Source: Hordeum vulgare subsp. vulgare
Taxonomy: Eukaryota > Streptophyta > Magnoliopsida > Poales > Poaceae
Assembly (NCBI RefSeq): GCF_904849725.1
Contig: NC_058519.1
Span: 533,208,316-533,272,315 of the forward strand
Length of the DNA: 64,000 nt
Direction of reading: 5' to 3'
The notes under the pieces were generated by a model. It did not search any database, had not been told where the DNA came from, and saw nothing but the letters and a program-made list of their open reading frames with translations. The position numbers and the translations under genes are program-made. Shown here in pieces: positions 56,484 through 64,000 of the stretch. Position 1 is the stretch's first letter; each line of letters starts with the position of its first letter.

Positions 56484-57856
56484 CACTAATGGAAAACGAG
56501 CCTTTAGCCTGGACCCTTTAGTCCCGGCCTCCATCTGGGCCGGGACTAAAGGCCCGGTCACGTCGCCTCAAAATCCCAATGCCGTCCACGAGGCTTTGGT
56601 CCCGGCCCGTAAGGAGCCTTTAGTCCCGGTTTGGACACAAACCGGAACTAAAAGGCTACGCGGTGTGCAGCCCGCATGTGCGCCACCTTTAGTCCCGGTT
56701 TGTGTCTCAAACCGGGACTAAAGTCCTCTGCCTATATATATTGGCCACAGCCCCACTCTCCCCTCTTTCTTGCATTTTTCTTGGATGGAAGAGTGTGGGT
56801 GTGTGCTAGCTCTCCATTTTTCTTGGATGCCTTCGACCCATTATCGAGATCCTTGAAACAGTTCCAAAGCCTGCATGACATGCTCCAAGGGTAATTTCAA
56901 TCATTCTTGCACTCTATCGGTCTCTTTCGATGATTTTCTGATATATCAATTAATGAAAAACTTAGCAAATCATTTTCCTTGTCGGGCAGGGTTTGAAAGC
57001 GGTTCAAGTGCGTGACTCCCGGTATCGAGCATGAGAAGCTGACCTTTAGAGCGGCTCAGGTAAGTAGTAGTATGATATACTTCTATTTTCAATACATTTA
57101 TAATGCTAGATTATTATTTTGATTATATATATTCTATTCTCGTAAAGTGCGGCCAGCAGCCACGGGGACGCATCTATGCGGATACTATGTTTGCGAGACC
57201 ATTCGCACGTTTAGCTCTGAGCACAAGGATTACAGATACGACATAAGCAATGAACATTCAGACCTCTATTTTTATCCGTCATTCTTTGTTATCATGATTG
57301 ATATTCATATTCATCTCCTCTTCTTATATAGTACACGGACATGAGGGAGAAGTACCTACCAGAGCAACGCGCGATTGCTGTTGCAGAGGAGCTTGCGACC
57401 TTCCTGAGGACGGAAGCTATAGATGACAAAGGATGATTTAGTGTAGCTAGGGGCCATTACTAATGTTGGTCCATGTAATCGAATAGACGGGCTCTAGTCC
57501 CGATAATTCAGATCTCCATATAATTGTATATATATGCTCGCTTGTAAGATAAATTAATCTTATACATATATGCATAAACATGTATATTTGGAATTATATG
57601 AAAACTAATTCCCGAACACCTAAACCCTAAAACCCTAAAACCCTAAAATAAACAAAATCTGCAGAAACTCTTTAGTCCCGGTCCATGTTAAGACCCGTGA
57701 CTAAAGGGTCTGCTCCTGAGGACGCTCCGAGGCGCCCACGTGAAGCATCTTTGGTCCCAGCTTGAAACAGGGCCGGGACGCCTCTTTGGTCCCGGTTGGT
57801 GAACCGGGACTAAAGCCCGTTACGGGCCGGGACTATAGGCCATATCCCCACTAGTG
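56484..57856. mobile_element. CACTA transposon 3, short, 1.37 kb
   Basis: Ends CACTAATGGAAAACGAGCC at 56484 and ...GGCCATATCCCCACTAGTG at 57856, with TSD AGA at 56481-56483 and 57857-57859. Sub-terminal palindromic repeats TTTAGTCCCGG/CCGGGACTAAA are dense at both ends, the widespread 'TTTAGTCCCGGTT' design of grass CACTA elements. The interior carries remnants of a C48-type peptidase gene, so it is a deletion derivative. Confidence 0.88.
56990..57440 (+). pseudogene. C48 (Ulp1-like) peptidase C-terminal remnant of a CACTA element
   Basis: Plus-strand fragment: after a frameshifted start, TGTHLCGYYVCETIRTFSSE contains the C-terminal catalytic-Cys region (LCGYYVCE) of the Ulp1-like peptidase reading frame common in plant CACTA elements. 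An intron-like AT-rich gap follows, and the last exon-like piece YTDMREKYLPEQRAIAVAEE then LATFLRTEAIDDKG ends at a stop near 57434. The His and Asp parts of the triad are absent. Its role in CACTA biology is not established. Confidence 0.7.
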
Positions 57857-57859
57857 AGA

Positions 57860-58404
57860 TGTGTCTACCTGATTAGAACATGCCAGCTTAGACCAAACAA
57901 TCAACAAAGGAAAACTATCAAACATCTTGATCAACAAATGAATTAATACTGATTTATCCACACTACTGAACTTTTACTCTTACTTGCTTTTATAACATCT
58001 AGTCTAGATAAACATGACGTAACCATACGAGTAGCCGTTTTATTTTTACACGTGTCATTGGACAAAGCCAGGCAAATAAACGGAAACCTCAACTGCCGAC
58101 TGAACGCTTAATAGAACAATTTTCCAACAGTGAAACTAGCATGGCTAGAAAAACATAATTGTCTGCACCACGTTGACATTTACCACTGTCCAGCTCATCA
58201 CAATAAAATAAGGCAAATACTACTAACATCTAAATTGAGATACTGACCATTCTCTAGCCATTTTACTTCTACGTGTGGCATCAGGGAACCCAGACAAATA
58301 AGCAGAGTCGGAGATGCTCAACATAAATATGCCGGGATGATCAAGGTAAGAATTAAGCATGATATATAGATCAAGCAACCATTACAAGTTTGGTCCAAGA
58401 AATT
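57860..58404 (-). other. Interval between CACTA 3 and the 58410-58628 frame; possible 3' UTR
   Basis: AT-rich with no coding support. On the minus strand it lies directly downstream of a stop codon and could be 3' untranslated sequence. Confidence 0.3.
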
Positions 58405-58628
58405 TTACCTTAGATACCTCGATCCAACTCTGCCATTTTGCTTTGAAGGAACACCGCAGCACTCTCTTCGTCCTCGGCAGCGGAATTGATGAAAATCTCA
58501 CGACTCTTGCCGTTTCTGAAAACCTTGTAGGCAACGACTTTTTGAACACGTGGGATGCTTTCCATCTTGTGAAGAACAGCAATGCGTTTGCTAATAGAAA
58601 ACTCTTGTGCATTTTTTGACCCAGCCAA
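58405..58628 (-). CDS. C-terminal exon of a Myb/SANT-like (Harbinger-associated) protein, partial
   Basis: Minus-strand frame AGSKNAQEFSISKRIAVLHK, then MESIPRVQKVVAYKVFRNGK, SREIFINSAAEDEESAAVFL and QSKMAELDRGI, ending in TAA. The pattern SISxxxxVLxxM...IPxxxKxxAYxVF.....REIFI......ESAxxFLxxxM matches, from memory, the C-terminus of plant proteins with a Myb/SANT-like N-terminal domain, many related to PIF/Harbinger ORF1. The upstream exons are not visible nearby; the first codon here is not an ATG, so this should be a last exon. No stop interrupts it. It may be the last exon of a gene starting at 59400-59990, or an isolated remnant. Confidence 0.5.
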
Positions 58629-59410
58629 AAGTTAGGTGTGACAACATATGATCAATCATATGATCGTATAATAACACAATGTAATATAATTAGCAGCTGC
58701 TAAAGCATTTTTGTCTCAACTGAATATAATTAACTGATGGCAAATAGAATTTGGCCTGAATCACATTAGCATCCCCTGAAATGAACATGAGTACTTTTGT
58801 TCGACTTGGATCATGTTCTGAACCGTGCATTGCATCTCAGAAATTTGACAAGCTATGTTGTTTTGTCAGCTTACGTACTCAAACAACCATGGGATCAACT
58901 TGTCCAGAATGTACATACAAAAACTACTCCAGATCTCAGCTAATAAGTCTTAAGTCAACCATTGCAAGAAACCAGGTGCGCAAATATACAGGAGAACATC
59001 AGAACTTGAAGCTGTAGACATATTAACAGGAACTCACAACCAAATGTAGCAGTCATTCCTTCTTAAGCAACCCCTCCCCACGCCAATACACATGCACAGA
59101 CACAAAAAAAAACATCTAGTGCGAATTATTATGATCATGTAAAAAAAAGCGACCAAGCTCCGATGTAGTATAAAATGCTACAAAGTTCACAAGCTAAAGC
59201 AATAAAGCAACATGTGTAAGTTGATACCTCGAAAGTATACAAAATTGAGTGATAGGATGGGGAATTCAGTTCTAGTGACCCCACGATCTGAGAGGTAAGT
59301 ATTTGCATCAAGCTAAAGCTACAACTTCGAGATTAGAAAGTTCCAATGCCTACAAAAAATGCAGAGATTTTACTGGTAGCTCTCCTCTCAAGAACAACCA
59401 CACCCAGGTA
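58629..59410 (-). other. AT-rich interval; possible intron
   Basis: No coding support on either strand. It separates the C-terminal frame at 58405-58628 from the GC-rich segment at 59415-59990. Confidence 0.3.
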
Positions 59411-59990
59411 CGCACTATGACCAGTTGACCACAACGACTATGAGCATAGCTAGCACATTTGTACGAAAATCCTGACTAAATACCACCTCAATTACAGTAG
59501 CCACATCGAAGTTAATGCCAATCAGACCATCAAACCGTCCAAGATCCATCAGACCATCACTCACACAAAATTTAATAGCAATGTCGCTGGCTAGGGTAAG
59601 GGTCAAAGAGGGGCTGGAGGAGGACGATGTTGAAGCCATGGCGTTAACAACGAGCTCGCCGGTGACAAGGCGTGGTGCTTGCCAGTGAGGACGAGGCGGA
59701 TGGAGGGCTTGCGGTAGGTGGCAGCCATGGCGCCTCCCGTGACAGGAGGGGGAGGAGGGGAGGGGTGACAATGACTTACCACCGGGGAGAAATCCAGTTT
59801 GGATCGCCGGAGGAGTTCGACGACGTCGAGGGGTCGGGCGGCGGGGTGTCGAGGAGGAGTCAGACGGCGGCGGCGACTTGCAGCGTGTAGTTTCCTCCCG
59901 GATCCACGAGTACACCCTCGAGGGCTCAGAGCCGCATGGAAAGAGAGGGATAGGAGGGGTCGGAGGGGGTCGGGCCATATAAAGCCCGTG
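59411..59990 (-). other. Possible 5' exon and promoter of a minus-strand gene
   Basis: On the minus strand, a TATA-like CTTTATATGG (about 59973-59982) precedes a pyrimidine-rich, CG-rich leader typical of grass 5' UTRs, then a donor-like GTG/GTAAGT near 59776. An ATG near 59729 starts MAATYRKPSIRLVLTGK, which is not recognised and soon stops. A 193-codon frame overlaps this region but looks like read-through of UTR and intron. The product is unknown and no connection to the 58405 frame is proven. Confidence 0.3.
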
Positions 59991-60039
59991 TACCAATTAA
60001 AAGGAAAGGGTGGTCGAGCATGGATGATTGGTTTCGTAT

Positions 60040-60205
60040 ATGTAAAGTACTGATTGTTGTTTTATTTTGTTGGTTTTGTATAAGGGATGATTAGATTATT
60101 CATTTGTTTTATCCATCGCTAGAAGGAAAGGTTAATTTGTGTATAGAAAGTCTTGATTGTTGTTTTATTTTGTTGGTTTTTCATAGAGAAAAGGGTACGA
60201 GACGA
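60040..60205 (+). repeat. Diverged tandem duplication, ~100-bp period
   Basis: GATTGTTGTTTTATTTTGTT plus GGTTTT occurs at about 60050-60080 and again at about 60152-60182, with related flanking AAAGTACT/AAAGTCTT. Confidence 0.7.
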
Positions 60206-60316
60206 ACGACGTATCCACTCCCTCTTTAGGAACAGAGATTGTCGGACACTTATGTTGTGATTACAGGGAGTAGGGGAGGATAAACATGAAAGGAACCAGA
60301 AGGGGATGCAACACCG

Positions 60317-60359
60317 GGGCCTGTTCGGTTAATCCCTTCCAGAAAGGGATTAAAGAGGA
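60317..60359. mobile_element. Small MITE-like element, left part
   Basis: GGGCCTGTTCGGTTAATCCC at 60317 resembles, in reverse complement, the ...GAGTCAAACAAGACCT end near 62655. The two parts (60317-60359 and 62573-62655) join smoothly once the Helitron is removed: AAAGAGGA then TTGAAGAGGGTTGAAG. The class is uncertain (hAT- or Mutator-like); no immediate TSD is clear. A 12-of-13-base direct repeat GGGGATGCAACAC (60303) / GGGGACGCAACAC (62668) flanks the pair. Confidence 0.45.
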
Positions 60360-62572
60360 CTAGTTAGCATGCACGTGCAACGCACGACTAACCGAATAAT
60401 TTATAAATAGCTGCAAAAATATTGAAACACACACAATATACACATTACTTGCACTCCATTGAAAAATTGAAAACAAATGCATTCAGTGGAATAATGGAAA
60501 AAATGTTTAGAGTAACATAAGGCAAGGAGAAACATTGGACTCACTTGAAGGTTGCAGCAAGCTGGAATGAATCCTAACTTCTTCACTTGATGCATCATAT
60601 CTAGCTTCGATGTATACAGATAATCTGGCATTAGAACATGACACAACCTGGTATTTCAAAGGAAATATATACAACCTAAGATCTTTTGGCACTTGCATAT
60701 AAAGGTTGAGGTATCACCTGCAGAAACTCTAAAAAATCAAACAGAAATCCGTTGTGAGTAACTGCAAATCACAAAAAATATCAACAGTCCCAACATATAT
60801 AACCAGTGAACGGAAACGGTAGTGTAAAATCATAATAATAGGTAGGTCCTTTGTTGAGCACAAATCATAATAATCGGTTGACGTGAAATTAAAGCTTCTA
60901 GACCTATCTCACAGGTGAAGCATTGTGGCTTATTAATGAGGTATGCCAGTCTTGTGACATCCTCAGCTTTTGCTATAGTGAGCATTGTAATTAAGCTACA
61001 GTAATGACCATGATCAGCAACAAATCATTTTGCTAAACTGAATATGATCAAGTTAAAATTCATATCTCTTTTCAAATTCCACGTAAAAAGCCACTTGAAT
61101 TATATGGAAATAAAATAATTCCCCAAACAGCATCGGAAAAATGTTGCACAATTGTGGAATAATCCAAAACAATTATTATTAAGGAAAACAACAACACTCT
61201 CGATGTTGGTGTGGACCCCATCGTCAAAACAGAGTCATTTTTGCATTTAAAAGTGCTCTTAAATTCCATGGAAAAATCCAAACATATTCCAATGGGCCCA
61301 ATTATTTTTGTGGTTATTCAAAATACTGTAAGATATGTGTTGGATCATGTCACACATTTTTGCTATAGGGAATAGTTTCTGGAATTAAATAAAGCAGAAA
61401 CAAAAAATAAGAAAAAATAAAAAGAAGAAAGCTATTGGGCACTTAGGCCCGGCTGCTACAGGCTGGCCTTTCTCCCACCTCCCGACAGAGGCAGGGGAGG
61501 CCATGGCGCCACAGCCGTTCGCGCGCGGATGCCCTCGCTGGCGAGCATCCCACGTCTCCCCGACGCGGATAATGCCACCCTGAGCGCCTCTCCAACCCTA
61601 GCCTCCTTTTCGCCTCGCCTCGCTCCCCCAAGGAGCTCCTCTCCTCTCTTGCCCCTTTCCCATGTCCAGCCGAACGCCGCCATGGCCATGCTGCGGTGAG
61701 CTCGCGGCCACCGCCCACCTTGCTCCTCTCCGTCGAGCCCAGACGCTCCACGACATTCTCCTCGACCCCCTTGAGCTCTGGATCGAACTGGAGCATGACG
61801 CAGCTTCGCCCCGTTCCTTTTCTTCAACCTCGGACCCGAGAGCTCACCCTCGTCGATCTCTTCTCTCCGAGCTCCTCCGATTGCATCGGGCCTTCCCATC
61901 GACGTTGGTGAGATCCTCTCGCCGCTCCTTCGCCTCTGTGCGCTCCCGTAGCGGTGGCATGTGGCGGCGGCGAGGAGGAGAGAGAGGAGGGACATGGAAG
62001 TGGGGAGCGGGCGCCACCGTGAGCGTCGGCGTGGCGTACTGGCCAGCAGGGGCAGACTACAGGGTGGGGCAGACCTGAGGAGGGAGGTTGGCCGGCGACG
62101 ACCTGGCCTGGCCGGCGACGGCGTGGGCCTGGCCGGTGGCGGCGCCGTAACCCTAGCCGCGGGGCAGGGCGAACTGCGGGGTGGGGAGGGACTGACGGGG
62201 CAGGGCGGGGCGGACCTGAGGAGCGATGGCCGGCGGGGGCGACGACGGCTTGGCCGGCAGCGACGGCGAGATGGGCGGCGAGGTGAGACAGGAGCGAAGC
62301 GACACCTCGATGCGGGAATGGTGCGAGCGAGACCGCGATGCGCGTTAATTTTGGAGTGGGATTACGTGCTGCGGGATGGGTGGTGGAGGTGGAGCACGGT
62401 CAGTCATGGAAATTTGCTAAGTGCACACGTAGATGTATTAGGTAAATGTTGGTTGTTGGATTAGGATTTGTGGGACTAATTGTGTGGTGTTGATTGTTTC
62501 GTGTATTTTGTTGTACTAATTGCTGGGTGCACGTAAGAAAGTTCTCGTTTGCTTGTTTAATAGTAGTATAGA
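60360..62572 (-). mobile_element. Non-autonomous Helitron, 2.2 kb
   Basis: On the minus strand it starts TCTATACTACTATTAAA (reverse of 62556-62572) and ends in a hairpin CGTGCGTTGCACG (reverse of 60374-60386) followed by TGCATGCTAACTAG, i.e. a CTAG terminus. Host A flanks the 5' end and host T the 3' end. TC...CTRR ends with a near-terminal hairpin and insertion between A and T are diagnostic of Helitrons. No Rep/helicase is present. The interior has an AT-rich part (60400-61430) and a GC-rich part (61440-62350) that may be captured host sequence. Confidence 0.8.
61440..62350. other. GC-rich Helitron cargo; no gene recognised
   Basis: Abrupt change from AT-rich to GC-rich near 61440. Long open frames exist on both strands (for example 61456-61995 minus and 61961-62464 plus), as expected from composition; none has a family signature. 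Pyrimidine-rich stretches on the plus strand (61590-61680, 61730-61930) look like captured 5' UTR or first-exon DNA. Confidence 0.35.
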
Positions 62573-62655
62573 TTGAAGAGGGTTGAAGTGGAATTTAACT
62601 TGGAGATTTAATCCCACTCAATCCCTTCAAATCTGAAGGAGTCAAACAAGACCTA
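62573..62655. mobile_element. Small MITE-like element, right part
   Basis: TTGAAGAGGGTTGAAG ... AATCCCACTCAATCCCTTC ... GAGTCAAACAAGACCT continues the piece at 60317-60359 after the Helitron insertion. Confidence 0.45.
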
Positions 62656-64000
62656 AAGAAAAAGGGGACGCAACACAATTACAACGGAAGTGTCATGGAT
62701 GATTGTGATGGATGTCAAGAGACGCAGTTAATACGTCAAGATGGCGGCGGGGAACCCTAGCTTCCACCCCGCGTCGGTCTCCTACACCATCCCCTCCCCT
62801 CGCCGCCGCCAGAAGGCGTCGTCGGGCAAAGCCTGGTGCGCGTCGGCGGCGACGGGGCCCTTCTTCCCCTCCCGGCGTGTGGTTGTAGCGCGAGATGTGG
62901 CGGCGCGGCAGAGTCTTGATGCTGATGCGGCAAGGCCTTGTCGGGCGACGCCGCGGCAAGACGATGGAGCAAGCGGGCGGCCAGGCCATGGCGGCTGCGC
63001 GAGGAGTGGGCTCCGCGGCGGCGGCGCAGGCATGGATCCATTGCGGATCTAGTCCTGCAGGCGCGGTCTTGGCCTCCCATGCTCGGCCGTGTGGGTGGCG
63101 GGAAGGTGGTTGGCGTCGGATGTGGCTGCGGGTCTCGTTGGATGCTGGTGGCCATGGTGATGCTCGTCCTCAACCACGATCTACTACGATCTGCAGCGGA
63201 TCCAGCCCCTGATGGCTTCTCGCTGTTCTTGGGTGAAGGCCTTGCAGATCCGGTGGCTGGAAGGGTTCCGAGGGAATCCCTTGGCAGGCGCGGCGGCCAC
63301 TCCGAAGGCAGCGCCTTTGGGTGTTGATCCCCTTGCTGGAGGCTTCGGAGAGGATCCCCTTCCTTCCACCCCTCCCAGGAGCTCAGGTGAAAACCTCAGA
63401 TCCCCTTGTTCCAAGCGACGATGACACGACGGTGGCGTGCTCCTTCCAGAAGGCGTTGCTCTGGGGCTGCTCAAGCGGCGGTTCAGTGTCGGCACATTTT
63501 GGCCAGCTTCATCTTGAATGCTGCGGCGGCGTCAACGCCGCTTGTTTGGTGGAGCAACTGCCAGCTGTAGTTTGCATCATTAGGCTCGGGATGCTCCGAA
63601 GGAAACTCTAGATCTGGGTCTTCCTGCATCGGACGATGATGGCGTTCTATCGCCTTCCTTCCTGGGGCATTGTTTTGGAGCAAGTGCTGGCTGGAGGGAT
63701 GGTGGAGCGGTGCTTCATCTCACACATTGATGGCGGCGGATATCGGCGGCGTGGCGCTGTGGGGACTCGGCGTCCGATGCGTGGAGATGGACTCGCGCAG
63801 GAGGAGGTAGCTGTTTGGCGTCATGGTGACGTCGATGGCAGAGTGGCTAGACGAGTGCGTCTGACCGGTTTGTGCCCCAGACCCGATATGTGGCACGGCT
63901 GAGGCCTCCGGCTTTTGATGTTAGGCTTAAGTGAGTGGTCTGGGTTGGGGCCCAGCTAGCACCCCTACATCATATGGATAGGAGTAGCGGTACTTTTTGC
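62656..64000. other. GC-rich sequence to the window end; no gene recognised
   Basis: High GC with CGGCGG runs and many overlapping open frames on both strands. A plus-strand frame from an ATG at 62741 (MAAGNPSFHPASVSYTIPSP...) has a serine- and arginine-rich start like a plastid-targeting peptide but soon loses any protein-like pattern. The style resembles 5' regions of Triticeae LINE or unclassified repeats, or captured exons. I cannot support a gene. Confidence 0.3.

Noticed and set aside
60220..60280. Possible truncated Stowaway MITE (CACTCCCTCTTTAGGAACAG to CAGGGAGTAGGGG)
   Set aside because: Ends only loosely complementary and no clean TA duplication, so not listed as a feature.
61456..62464. 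Long frames on both strands in the Helitron cargo
   Set aside because: Arg/Gly/Ser-rich translations on both strands without family pattern; expected from GC-rich DNA.
62741..63052. Frame with a plastid-transit-like start
   Set aside because: Only composition supports it; no conserved domain and many overlapping frames in the same stretch.

Overview
This window is repeat-rich DNA from a large grass genome, almost certainly a member of the Triticeae (wheat, Aegilops, barley, rye and relatives). The basis is the mix of repeats read directly from the sequence: copia LTRs of the BARE1/WIS/Angela style (starting TGTTGGAAATATGCCCTAG), gypsy LTRs starting TGATACGTCTCCAACGTATC, Athila-like and Tat-like gypsy coding remnants, CACTA transposons, Stowaway MITEs, a PIF/Harbinger element and a Helitron. 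I see no intact host gene, no rRNA or tRNA gene and no CRISPR array. Family names are from memory of the repeat types and were not checked by search.

Layout. (1) 1-6610: remnants of gypsy elements. A broken Athila-like pol on the minus strand (848-4937) meets a 200-bp palindrome and then a plus-strand LTR, primer-binding site and second LTR end (to 6610). (2) 6611-29623: a nest. A Tat-like gypsy pol on the plus strand (6611-7268, resuming at 27600) is split by solo LTR 1 (7269-27599). That is split by solo LTR 2 (7919-26586), which is split by a 17.1-kb CACTA element (8110-25254). The CACTA in turn carries solo LTR 3 (8940-11512) and a full copia element, A (14835-23446). The target-site duplications (TSDs) are exact at every layer: GTGTC, CTGCC, AGT, CAAGC, CGGCG. 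(3) 29624-38541: full copia element B, minus strand, TSD GTGGG. (4) 39889-46940: a second CACTA (7.05 kb, TSD TTT) with a decayed En/Spm-type transposase gene, microsatellites, a MITE and a 503-bp tandem duplication. (5) 47669-48861: a PIF/Harbinger-type element (TSD TAA) carrying an AP2/ERF-domain pseudogene. (6) 49078-54498: copia element C, minus strand, nearly intact gag-pol. (7) 54499-56483: low-copy-looking sequence with a degenerate tandem repeat. (8) 56484-57856: a short CACTA (TSD AGA) with a C48-peptidase remnant. (9) 57857-60300: a possible minus-strand gene or gene remnant. (10) 60360-62572: a non-autonomous Helitron inside a small MITE-like element. (11) 62656-64000: GC-rich sequence with no recognised gene.

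The most notable observation is inside the first CACTA. On the minus strand there is an exon-like piece of pantothenate synthetase (PANC) followed by an exon of the U3 snoRNP WD40 protein UTP13/TBL3 (TORMOZ in Arabidopsis). The two lie head to tail with splice-like borders. Copia A landed inside the UTP13 exon. Removing A and one TSD copy restores the UTP13 reading frame exactly across the insertion point. A third unassigned exon lies at 13522-13654. The CACTA therefore looks like a gene-fragment collector that assembled a chimeric transcription unit, later broken by a retrotransposon.
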